A DNA stretch of 64,000 nucleotides from Pirellulaceae bacterium (GTDB lineage: Bacteria > Planctomycetota > Planctomycetia > Pirellulales > Pirellulaceae): contig BPJV01000005.1 of the NCBI GenBank assembly GCA_026004795.1, positions 248,001 through 312,000 of the forward strand, written 5' to 3'. The notes beneath the pieces were generated by a model. That model worked only from the letters and a program-made list of their open reading frames with translations. It ran no database searches and had not been told where the DNA came from. Below, piece after piece: positions 23,237-32,256 of this stretch. Position 1 is the stretch's first letter. Each line of letters starts with the position of its first letter. A program made the position numbers and the translations under genes.

Positions 23237-23899
23237 ATGCCTTTCCGACCACTCGCTTCGACCAGCCTCGGAATCCTGGAGACCACCGGTTGGACTCCCG
23301 CCATGGTGGCGATCGACACCATGGAGAAGGCGGCCAGGATCGATGTTTGGCAAGCCGAGTTGAATGACTTCCTGGGCGCGTGCATCAAAATCACCGGTTC
23401 GCTCGACGCCGTACGGACAGCCATTGACGCTGGCCACGGAGTGGCACGGCAGATGGGAGGAAATCCCCGTTCCACCGTCATTCCCCGTACCACCGCAGCC
23501 GCTCAAACCGGAATCGATAGCGTCGTAGAATTCAATCCACTCATCGAACAATTCGTCGTCCACCTTCCCCATCACCCCCTAGGCCACGAAAGGAATTCCC
23601 CCATGGCAGACCTTCCCGTTCCCGCACTCGGATTTATCGAGACACAAGGATTTACTGCCGTCATCGAAGCCATCGACACGGCTTGCAAGGCTGCATCGGT
23701 CCAAGTCGTGGGAAAAGAGAAGCTTGGCGGAGGTTATGTAACCATCGTGATTCAGGGGGACGTCGCCGCCGTACGTGCCGCCATCGACGCCGCTCGCCCC
23801 AAGGTCGATGGCCTAGGGAAATTGATTGCCGCTCACGTCATACCTCGCCCCAGCCCCGGCGTGCTGAGCCTCATACCTGCTACCCCGAAAACCGCATAA
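23237..23899 (+). CDS. Two BMC-domain (bacterial microcompartment shell) modules in one reading frame; possibly two adjacent BMC-H genes (23237..23582 and 23603..23899)
   Basis: Module 1: SLGILETTGWTPAMVAIDTMEKAARIDV...GSLDAVRTAIDAG. Module 2: MADLPVPALGFIETQGFTAVIEAIDTACKAASVQVVGKEKLGGGYVTIVIQGDVAAVRAAIDAA...HVIPRPSPGV. Both are BMC-H-like. An SD-like GAAAGGA precedes an internal ATG at 23603. Confidence 0.88.
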   Translation: MPFRPLASTSLGILETTGWTPAMVAIDTMEKAARIDVWQAELNDFLGACIKITGSLDAVRTAIDAGHGVARQMGGNPRSTVIPRTTAAAQTGIDSVVEFNPLIEQFVVHLPHHPLGHERNSPMADLPVPALGFIETQGFTAVIEAIDTACKAASVQVVGKEKLGGGYVTIVIQGDVAAVRAAIDAARPKVDGLGKLIAAHVIPRPSPGVLSLIPATPKTA

Positions 23900-24415
23900 C
23901 CCGCCTCTCACCTTGATTTCATCTTTCTCCACCTCACCGGTGGCATGCAAACGCCCCGCATTCGCGTGAGGCGGCCCCTTCCCTTACCCTCAGCCTAACA
24001 TCGCACAAAGTGCCACCCACCTTTTGCGAATCCGCAACCCACTTCGCACCAGAGAGTTACGAGAATCGTGCCAGCTCGACCATCCCTTTAGTAGCAAATA
24101 GCCCCTAGCAAGCGTCCGGCTCAGGTGGGGGGCTGAGCTGCAGCTGTAGCCGGTTTGAAAGCAACAATCGTGCCGCCCGGAGTGGCGGCCAGTCATTGCG
24201 GGGGCTAGGTAAACGCCACAGCGTGATCGCAAGTCGTGGGAGCTTTGCGCATGGGCGCAGTCGTCGGCATTCCCCGATTGGTCGATTGAAAAAGAGAATT
24301 AGCTGACGGTTGGAATCAAAGCATAGAATGGCGGTCAGTAGCTAGGGAGAGCGTTAGCCATTACATTATTGGCTCCAGTCGTCGACTGTCCGACTTCTTG
24401 CATTGAGCCCATCGC

Positions 24416-26056
24416 ATGCTGTTACGTGAGAATCCGGTACTCCAACGTGAATTGCTCACAAATCTGCGGGCGAACCGATCGTTCGTCCTGATGCTAGTCT
24501 ACCAACTCGCCTTGTCCATCGTGTTGTTGGTGGCCTACCCATCAGGGCAGCGGATCGACTTGACAAGTGATTCATCTGCCGCACGGCAATTGGTCGACTT
24601 CTTCTTTCTCGGTCAGTATATCCTGGCTTCGCTTATGGCGCCCACGTTCGCCGCTGGGGCCATCACTGGTGAAAAAGAACGCAAGACTTACGAGATGCTA
24701 TTGGCCAGTCCACTCCGGCCATGGGTAATCGTCATTGGGAAGTTGGTGGCGTCGCTGACGCACTTGGTGGTCCTGATCGTCTCCTCGTTACCGATCATCA
24801 TGTTGGCGCTACCGCTTGGTGGCGTGAGCGTTTATGAGGTCTTGGCTGCATACCTGTGGTTGGTAATCTCGATCATCCTTTTCGGGGCGATTTCCTTGGC
24901 GTGCAGTGCTCGTTTTCGACGCACTTCAGCATCTCTAGTCGTCTCCTACCTGATCATCCTGCCCTTAGTGATCCTTGGGGCCCTATTCTGGCGCGGCTTG
25001 GAGAGCAGTGGTAACCTGCGATTGCAAGTGGCAACGTTCTTCCTGCCACCGCTGTATCTGGCAGTTAGCGTGCTCTTAAGCGCTTGGACCGCTCGCCGCT
25101 TGCTCTATCCGCCTGATGTAGGCAGTGAGGGCAACGAGGTTGTCGATCTCGAAGAGGAAACGCGCAATGCGATCGGTATGATCATCCAACGCGACCAGTT
25201 CCCCGATCGCCTATTTGCTCCTCCTCGTCGTACGGCTTTGATGCATGACGACGCCAATCCGGTTTATGACAAAGAGATCCATGCGGAACTGTTCAGCCAG
25301 GGAACGTTGATGTTGCGGCTGGTTATTCAGATCAGCATGATTCTGGCCATTCCATTAATGGCCGTGTGCCTATTCATTTGGCCGCAATACGTGGCGTGGT
25401 ATATCAGCTATGTGTTGGTGTTCAACATTCTTGTGGCCCCGGTTTTTTCCGCTGGGGCTCTGACCAGTGAACGGGAACGGCAGACATTAGAACTGTTGCT
25501 CACCACCACCTTGACGCCGTGGCAAATCATTTGGGGCAAGTTGCTTGCTGGTTTTCGAGTGTCTTATGTGTTAACCATGTTTTTGATGTGGCCCATGGTG
25601 TTGGCGGTTATCCTGGCGATCCACCTATACGGAAGCAACTGGTTGGCAGTGATCGTTTATTTTTTACTGGTTCTGGTGGCAGCAGTCTTCAACTCGTTGA
25701 GTGCCCTGTTGATCTCGGCCCTGTGCCGCAAGACCTCTGTGGCCATGATCCTCACCTACGCATTGCTCATCGTGTTGTACTTTCTTCCCGTCGCCGCTTG
25801 GTATCTCGGCTCCAGCGTTTCCCTGACGCCGCAACTATTGAATGCGCTGCAGCAAATAGGCGTTGTTAGTCCGCTGATGACAGCATTCAGTGTGCCTTTA
25901 GATAGCAATATCATGCTGGATAGCTCTGATCATTTTACCAGTTGGCAACGCGTTGTTACCTACTTTGGCATCTATTTGCTCGCTATTGCCGTCATGTTCT
26001 CTTTCTTGGCAACGCTTATCGGCAACCGCTGGCGGATGGTTGGTAGTCAGCGATGA
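24416..26056 (+). CDS. ABC-2-type transporter permease (two internally related halves)
   Basis: Multi-TM protein with AGAITGEKERKTYEMLLASPL...VIGKL and AGALTSERERQTLELLLTTTLTPWQIIWGKL repeated blocks. Confidence 0.85.
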   Translation: MLLRENPVLQRELLTNLRANRSFVLMLVYQLALSIVLLVAYPSGQRIDLTSDSSAARQLVDFFFLGQYILASLMAPTFAAGAITGEKERKTYEMLLASPLRPWVIVIGKLVASLTHLVVLIVSSLPIIMLALPLGGVSVYEVLAAYLWLVISIILFGAISLACSARFRRTSASLVVSYLIILPLVILGALFWRGLESSGNLRLQVATFFLPPLYLAVSVLLSAWTARRLLYPPDVGSEGNEVVDLEEETRNAIGMIIQRDQFPDRLFAPPRRTALMHDDANPVYDKEIHAELFSQGTLMLRLVIQISMILAIPLMAVCLFIWPQYVAWYISYVLVFNILVAPVFSAGALTSERERQTLELLLTTTLTPWQIIWGKLLAGFRVSYVLTMFLMWPMVLAVILAIHLYGSNWLAVIVYFLLVLVAAVFNSLSALLISALCRKTSVAMILTYALLIVLYFLPVAAWYLGSSVSLTPQLLNALQQIGVVSPLMTAFSVPLDSNIMLDSSDHFTSWQRVVTYFGIYLLAIAVMFSFLATLIGNRWRMVGSQR

Positions 26057-26497
26057 AGTAGTCGCCAGTCGCTTGGTTCGATGAGAGCAACATGCGATCA
26101 TGGCATCCCCACACGCAAATCTTGCTCCTGCCTCTGGTGAGGAACGGCGAGATAACTGAATACCATCAGCTGGATAAGCCACCTTTTCCCTCATTTCCAA
26201 AACACACCTTTCGAGATTACCACTCAGGCTCACGAGCGCGGTGGAGGGCCAGCTAGAGAGTCGGCAGCCTACGATCGGCCACTGTGGTTGCTTAATTTCT
26301 TGAGAGTGGCGCCGATTGGCATGGCAGAGGCGTGCTGACTGGGCGGAATAGGCAGAATTTTCCGGCTGCGGCTCAATTCCTCAAGCCAGCTGGACGATAA
26401 AAACTGAAGAACGACGTGCCTCTCCCACCCGTGCCATGGCGTCGATGCATCGGGCAGTAGGACAGTTTCCAGGAAGCACCAAGATTATCTAGCAAGG

Positions 26498-27139
26498 ATG
26501 TTGTCGGTGATGAATGCTGGCGAATCAGTCGATCACTTTTCGGACGCAGACGTTTGGGACGGCCCGCCACACGGGAACCATGCTCACCGTAGTTCGCGCC
26601 GATTCCTCTCCTGCCGGGGGCGTCCATGGCGACGGCTGTTGCTGGTCGCCGGGTGCGGAGCCCTCCTGGCATGTCAACCTGGTTGTCTAGTTCTTGACCA
26701 ATTCATCCAAGGCGGTCGAGGGGAGCGCCGCGCGTTGGATGTTTCCCACTTAGAAGCCCAAGGGTATTCGATGCCCCCCGGTGGGTTGCCCACTTCCGTC
26801 ACCGACGATGCCTCATCGGGGCCATCGATCGTGCTGGAGGTGCGTAACGGTGATGCGCCGCATTTGGAACGCATCCCCCTACCGATCGATCGGCCAGTGT
26901 TCGTGCAAGATATCGTGCAGCAGGCGAACCTGCACAAGCAGATCGGCCGCTTGCAGATTGCCATCATGCGGCCCGTAGGCCCCGGGCAACCTCCTTTGCG
27001 CATGGATGTGCGCACCGATGGCAAAGGTCAGACCACGAGCATGGGAACCAACTATGCGTTGGTCTCCGGCGACCATCTGATCGTCACCAAAGACGATACG
27101 GGGGGATTGGGTGAGCTGATCATGCGCTTTCTGCAATAG
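26498..27139 (+). CDS. Hypothetical secreted/lipoprotein-like protein
   Basis: LLLVAGCGALLACQPGCL signal-like segment; C-terminal SGDHLIVTKDD resembles SLBB/export-type folds, weakly. Confidence 0.55.
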   Translation: MLSVMNAGESVDHFSDADVWDGPPHGNHAHRSSRRFLSCRGRPWRRLLLVAGCGALLACQPGCLVLDQFIQGGRGERRALDVSHLEAQGYSMPPGGLPTSVTDDASSGPSIVLEVRNGDAPHLERIPLPIDRPVFVQDIVQQANLHKQIGRLQIAIMRPVGPGQPPLRMDVRTDGKGQTTSMGTNYALVSGDHLIVTKDDTGGLGELIMRFLQ

Positions 27140-27144
27140 ATTGC

Positions 27145-28527
27145 TCATGGGGTATCCGCCACACGAATAAAGCGGTAGAGGACATCGGTGGTCGGATCGT
27201 GCCCCTGCAAGGATATTGGTCCCGGATCGAGGCGTAACCCTCGTCGCGGGTTCTCATGGGCCGGGCGCTGGTCCGTGAACTGAACGACCTGGATTCCATT
27301 CACCCAGGTGCTCATCTTGGGGCCTTGGGCGACCAGGGTCAGATAGGTTGGGCGAGTACCATCACCGATTACGATGCGGGCATTTTGCCGTCGGAAAATG
27401 GCTCCCGCTCCCCCGTCGGCAGGTCGTAAAGGATCGCCGTCGACGGTGGCATGATTAACTTGGCATTCATAACCGTCGAGCATCGAGTCGGGGATGCAAC
27501 GGAAAAAAATTCCTGAATTGACTTGGGGACGCGCCAGTTGGTAGCTGGCTTGCAAGATGAAGTCGCCGAACGATTGCCGACTTTGCAATTGCCCCAAGCC
27601 ACCGACGATATGCAAGCCCCTGTCACTACCGGTGACCTCCATCTGCGCCCCCTCCCGCACCGTTTTTTCCCAATCTGCTTCCCAACCGTCATCGGTAGCA
27701 AGTGCGTCCAGCCCCAAGGGACGAATCTGCAGGTGGCGGAACTCGACACGCCCCTCATTGTGCTGCAAACAGATATGACCAGAGCGCGCCACAGGAATTC
27801 TGTCCAGGTCCATAATGCGCCGGCCATCTAAGTCGACTTCGACATGTCGATCAATCACGCGAATAAGAAACGTATGCCATTGCGTGGGATCGAACGGCCC
27901 AAGTTGCTCTGGCTCTAACCGTTTGCGGTGAACGAAGCTTCCCGTAGGAAACGGGTTATCGGCAGGAGCGATGTTCAGTTCCAGGCACTCGGTAGTTAGA
28001 TCACCGGGCCGAGGAGTGGTGCGAAGGAAGATACCGCTGTTGGTCGACGGATCGGCGCGAAAGTCGACTCGCAGTTCGTAATCCCTCCATTCCAAATCGG
28101 TGCACAAAAACCCCCGTTCTCCCGCATCCACACGTAAAATCCCAGGTTCGGGAATCGACCAGTTGGCGTCACCTACGACATTCCATCCCATCCCCGTCTG
28201 ACCGTCAAAGAGCCGGATCCACCCTTCCTGCAGTTCGTCTTCCACCAGCGATTCACCAAGCAGCGTCGACGCATCAAATTGATCAAAAGCCGGTAGTCTG
28301 GCCAACCGCGTCGACTCCGGCGGCGGCGTGCTTTTCGACGCGTCCCCCGACCGATGCGTCTCCTCAGGAGGAATCTCAGCAGACGACTCGACCGCGGCTT
28401 GACTGCTCGTTTCGGGCGAGGACGCTGCTGAATCTGCCGTAGAGTCCGCAGAACGATTGCACCCCAAGATGACTGCCCACAGGACAATCCAAGCTATCGT
28501 CCCTAGTATGTCGTGACGGCCCTGCAT
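27145..28527 (-). CDS. DUF1080 protein with two DUF1080-like domains
   Basis: LFDGQTGMGWNVVGDANWSI...NSGIFLRTTPRPGD...; second block NSGIFFRCIPDSMLDGYECQVNHA. Lipoprotein-like N-terminus (LWAVILGCN). Confidence 0.85.
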   Translation of the reverse strand: MQGRHDILGTIAWIVLWAVILGCNRSADSTADSAASSPETSSQAAVESSAEIPPEETHRSGDASKSTPPPESTRLARLPAFDQFDASTLLGESLVEDELQEGWIRLFDGQTGMGWNVVGDANWSIPEPGILRVDAGERGFLCTDLEWRDYELRVDFRADPSTNSGIFLRTTPRPGDLTTECLELNIAPADNPFPTGSFVHRKRLEPEQLGPFDPTQWHTFLIRVIDRHVEVDLDGRRIMDLDRIPVARSGHICLQHNEGRVEFRHLQIRPLGLDALATDDGWEADWEKTVREGAQMEVTGSDRGLHIVGGLGQLQSRQSFGDFILQASYQLARPQVNSGIFFRCIPDSMLDGYECQVNHATVDGDPLRPADGGAGAIFRRQNARIVIGDGTRPTYLTLVAQGPKMSTWVNGIQVVQFTDQRPAHENPRRGLRLDPGPISLQGHDPTTDVLYRFIRVADTP

Positions 28528-29046
28528 GGTTTCGGCTCCCGTTGGATTCTTGGTGATCGTACCCCTACCCCCGATCAATGTCGTCAGCAATGGCTCTATC
28601 ATATCGCGCCGCTCTGGCCCGTCAGCACGAGACACCTGAGTTGTTGACAGGGTGGACCACCGTGGCTGCATCTAGGCTCGGCCTTAGCAGCAGAGGATTG
28701 ATCATGCCGCTCTGAGGCACGGTGAGGACAAAGCTGGAGACTGGCGACCACACCGACGGTCAACGGCATAGAGAGCAGACGAAGTTGGTTCGCCCTTTCC
28801 GGGCTATTGGAGATTGGCGTAATCACGTCCTCAGGGCGTTGGCCGCCTACGAGCGGTGCTCAACCGACAGCCATGTCCAGGGCCCAGTTTGGTCTAGCCC
28901 CTGCAGGGCGTTGCCTGAATGGTCGGACGGATTGGTGGCCCCTGAACTTGCCGTCGGATCGATAGGACCTGCCCTCGTATACAATGCGATGCGCTATCCT
29001 GCCAGGCGATGCAAAAAAGCTGGACTGTGAGATGATTGGATGCAAA

Positions 29047-29306
29047 CTGGAGGCTCAGAAAAATCGATACGAGTTGGCCGAAGATACAAAACACGGCGCT
29101 GGCCTCCATCCCAACCGATGCGCGTTGGGCGGACATGTGAATTGATGTGCTGGAGTGTCAATTCGAGCCATGCGACCTGGAAGGAAAGACGCGTCGAGGC
29201 GCTGGAATGCCAGTCGGATCCAGGCGACTGGGACCGGGAGATGAATCGAGGCGAGTTGGAGGCACAGACGGATCGGTACGACCTGGACAGCCAGACGCGT
29301 GGCGGT
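29047..29306. repeat. Degenerate ~51-54 bp tandem repeat, five units
   Basis: Units start near 29047, 29099, 29150, 29202 and 29256. Four units translate as LEAQKNRYELAEDTKHGA / LECQFEPCDLEGKTRRGA / LECQSDPGDWDREMNRGE / LEAQTDRYDLDSQTRGG. Confidence 0.6.
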
Positions 29307-29401
29307 GGTCGAAGAGCAAACTTACACCGGAAGGCGATGGCGCGGCTCTTCACCGGTGGTGGGCGACTACGGACCGCTTCCCCCTCTTCGCTCCCGATTG
29401 A

Positions 29402-29529
29402 AGCCGCGAAACGTAGCGATGATCTACCGTCGGGCGCGAGCCCGGAATTGAGTTTCCACCCTCTCCGAGTCTCGTCGCAGCCGCGAAGCGGCGTGATGAT
29501 CTAGCTTCGGGCGTGAGCCCGGAGTTTGG
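29402..29529. repeat. Two ~51-bp imperfect direct repeat copies, 77 bp apart
   Basis: AGCCGCGAAACGTAGCGATGATCTACCGTCGGGCGCGAGCCCGGAATTGAG (29402) vs AGCCGCGAAGCGGCGTGATGATCTAGCTTCGGGCGTGAGCCCGGAGTTTGG (29479). Confidence 0.8.
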
Positions 29530-29569
29530 ATCAGTAGTAGAATTCGCCAGAATTCCCAAATGCCACAAT

Positions 29570-29700
29570 TCGCCCCGAAGGGGCAGCGCCATGAAAGCCT
29601 AGGGCAGAGCGCCAGCGGCGTAGCCGCTGGAAGCGCCGCCCTGGGAATACGAACGACCAACCATCCAAGCCCTGAAAGGGCGCCCCAATTCTGCCCCAGA
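29570..29700. repeat. Cluster of palindromic (REP-like) intergenic hairpins
   Basis: GCCCCGAAGGGGC; CCAGCGGC-GTA-GCCGCTGG (29612-29630); GCCCT-GAA-AGGGC (29669-29681); outer arms CCTAGGGC...GCCCTGGG. Confidence 0.7.
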
Positions 29701-30137
29701 ATGAAGGTGTACATCAAGGTTGTTGGCTGGGAGGCAGAATCACCGCAACCGACGCGTCGAAGTGGGGGCGTTGTCATGGATCTGGGGTGTTGTCAAGGAT
29801 TCTTCGACGTGCCTCGTGGTTGAGCCGATTGCCTCGGGGCCGAGCCGACCACCGCGCCAGTGAATTTGGCCTTCGGCCAATACTGGCTTTGCTGCGATTT
29901 CGCTTCCTGGGGCGTTGCCGCCGGCTACGGTGCCGACAGGGCTTCGCCCAAACTCCACACTCGCCTGGACCTGCGTGGCGAGCGAGGCCGATTGCGACAG
30001 CCACTCGAACACCCCAGCCAGCTGCCGCACAGCCTCACAGGGACGGCCTGACCACGCTGCCGAACCGTCCTGTAAGGACAGCATACCGAAGTCACCGAGC
30101 GCCAGCCCGCAGGTCCTAACTTCTAGTTGCAGATGCA

Positions 30138-30225
30138 CTTGCGTCAATAAAATTGGTGGGTGGCACCAAAATGGATGGATGCTTGCGTCAATAAAATTGG
30201 TGGGTGGCACCAAAATGGATGGATG
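30138..30225. repeat. Perfect 44-bp tandem direct repeat, 2 copies plus a partial third
   Basis: CTTGCGTCAATAAAATTGGTGGGTGGCACCAAAATGGATGGATG at 30138-30181 and 30182-30225, followed by GGTGGCACTAAAA. Confidence 0.95.
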
Positions 30226-30476
30226 GGTGGCACTAAAAAAATGAAATGTTAGCACAGCCGAGGGGACCAAATAATGGATTGGTGAGAGGCGGAAAAGTTT
30301 GGCTGGTTTGCGCAATGGGAATGGTGGAGGAAATGTTTGGATCCGGGGGACGGGTGGTCGATTGGTTCCAAGGGTCAAGTGTCTGGGGTAATTAACGGAA
30401 GCCACGGACAATGGAACGAACTCCCCTCGTGCAGGGGGCCAGGTGGTTGGGGGGGCACGTGGACGGATCGTTGGTG

Positions 30477-30659
30477 ATGCAGGATGCGAACCTACGCCGC
30501 CAGGAGGCACTAAGCTTCCTGGAGGAATTGGCGGCACGACATGATCAAGTGCTGGAGGAGCTGGACCGCCTTAATGCGCGCGTGGAGGCGGTCATCGCTC
30601 AATACCAGCGGTCGCGATCCGAGGTGGGGGTATCGGAGGATCCGTCAGTGGAGGTTTGA
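30477..30659 (+). CDS. Small coiled-coil hypothetical protein
   Basis: MQDANLRRQEALSFLEELAARHDQVLEELDRLNARVEAVIAQYQ; heptad-like pattern; no homology known to me. Confidence 0.45.
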   Translation: MQDANLRRQEALSFLEELAARHDQVLEELDRLNARVEAVIAQYQRSRSEVGVSEDPSVEV

Positions 30660-30873
30660 AGAGGGTAGGAGCGAGCGGCCGCAACCGATTTAAGTTGAAG
30701 GTATGAAGGAATGACTGAAGGCAATCGGTTGCTGGCGTCTTAGCTCTAGCAGCGTCAGGGGAACGGCGATTGGTGCTCCCCAAGCGGGCAATGCCCGCGC
30801 GCTTTTCTCGGTCGCCGATCGCTCACGCATCGCCTTATCGCCCGATCTTTCTTTTTCTTGAGCTATTCTCCAG

Positions 30874-30946
30874 CACCCTCGGCAGGATTCGAACCTGCGA
30901 CACCCGCTTTAGGAAAGCGGTGCTCTATCCCCTGAGCTACGAGGGC
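30874..30946 (-). tRNA. tRNA-Arg (anticodon CCT)
   Basis: RC GCCCTCGTAGCTCAGGGGATAGAGCACCGCTTTCCTAAAGCGGGTGTCGCAGGTTCGAATCCTGCCGAGGGTG: D-arm, anticodon loop TTCCTAA, T-loop GGTTCGAATCC. No encoded CCA. Confidence 0.95.
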
Positions 30947-31054
30947 ATAGTCGTCGGCCATGATGGATCTAAAATAATCGATTTCGAGGGCTGGGGCCAT
31001 GGTGGATGAGCCGGCGTTTCGTTCAATCGGTGCAGCTTGTGGTTGGTATCAGGT

Positions 31055-32155
31055 ATGGACGTACTGCGCGTGATCGACGCGAATCTGAATCGAGCTAACG
31101 AGGGGTTGCGAACGATCGAGGAGGTTGCGCGCCTAGTGGCCGAAGATTCGGTCAGTGCATTGTGGGCGAAGCGTCTGCGTCATCGTCTCGCTTCCGTAGC
31201 GGCGGGTTTGGATCGTGGGGAACGATTGAGTCGGCGTTCCACAGTGCATGACCCTGGGACGAGTAACCGCCTGGTCAGTGAAGAACGTCGTAGTTCGTGG
31301 GAAGAAGTGATTACCGCGGCTTGTGAAAGGACGTCGCAAGCGTTGCGAGTACTTGAAGAGACAGCGAAAATCGAGAACCCCAATCTCAGCGTCCAGTTTA
31401 AGAATTTGCGGTACGAAACCTACGACATTTTGGCCAAGATCGAATTGCGGTTACATCGTGACCGTCGCCGCTTGGCGCGATCCCGATTGTGCGTTCTCGT
31501 CGATTGCCAGCGACCGGTTGAGGCATTTGCCGTTTACGTCAGACGACTAGTTGACGCTGGAGTGGATATGGTGCAATTGCGTGACAAGCAAGCCGACGGG
31601 CGGCGGTTGGTGGAGTACGGCAGAGCATGCAGAAAGGCGATTGCCGATACCCAGGCGGTGTTGATCATCAATGATCGGGCGGATGTGGCAGTGGCCTGCC
31701 GCGCTGATGGTATTCACGTTGGTCAGGACGATTTGCCGATTGAGGAGGTACGTAGGTTCGTGCCACCATCGATGTGGATAGGTGTGTCTACGCATTCTGT
31801 GGACCAAGCCATCGAGGCAGAGGAAGCGGGGGCAGATTACATTGGCTGTGGTCCCACCTTCCCCTCACAAACCAAGCAGTTCACCGAGTTTCCCGGTACG
31901 AGTTTCCTCATGGAGGTTGGACAAGCCATCCACCTTCCCTACTTTGCGATTGGGGGAATCACCATCAACAATCTATCCCAAGTGATCGCCGTGGGCTGTC
32001 ACCGCGTGGCGGTGAGCCACTGTGTCCATGGCGCTGCCGATCCGAGCGATGCGGTACGTCGACTGCGCGGGCTGTTGGACGCTGCCGCGAAGGTGGCGGA
32101 TGAAGATCAGCGGCGCCGTTCTGGAGGGGCGCCATCAGTCCGCTCCAGTGATTGA
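31055..32155 (+). CDS. thiE: Thiamine phosphate synthase with N-terminal ThiD2 domain
   Basis: N-term VIDANLNRANEGLRTIEEVARL...SQALRVLEETAK; C-term VDMVQLRDKQADGRRL...VLIINDRADVA...DGIHVGQDDLP...IGVSTHS...GCGPTFPSQTK...AIGGIT. Confidence 0.93.
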   Translation: MDVLRVIDANLNRANEGLRTIEEVARLVAEDSVSALWAKRLRHRLASVAAGLDRGERLSRRSTVHDPGTSNRLVSEERRSSWEEVITAACERTSQALRVLEETAKIENPNLSVQFKNLRYETYDILAKIELRLHRDRRRLARSRLCVLVDCQRPVEAFAVYVRRLVDAGVDMVQLRDKQADGRRLVEYGRACRKAIADTQAVLIINDRADVAVACRADGIHVGQDDLPIEEVRRFVPPSMWIGVSTHSVDQAIEAEEAGADYIGCGPTFPSQTKQFTEFPGTSFLMEVGQAIHLPYFAIGGITINNLSQVIAVGCHRVAVSHCVHGAADPSDAVRRLRGLLDAAAKVADEDQRRRSGGAPSVRSSD

Positions 32156-32256
32156 ATAGCAGAGCGCTAAGCAAGAAAACAGCGCCGATGCCGTGGGGAT
32201 CCTGTGTGGCGACGAGAGCACTTTCTTGTTATGCGCTGGCCACCGCGACAATCGGC

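Noticed and set aside
30138-30225. CRISPR-like array
   Set aside because: The two 44-bp copies abut with no spacer and there are no cas genes; a simple tandem duplication.
29740-30537. 265-aa minus-strand ORF
   Set aside because: Runs through intergenic repeats, including the 44-bp tandem duplication; Pro/Ser-rich with no domain signature.
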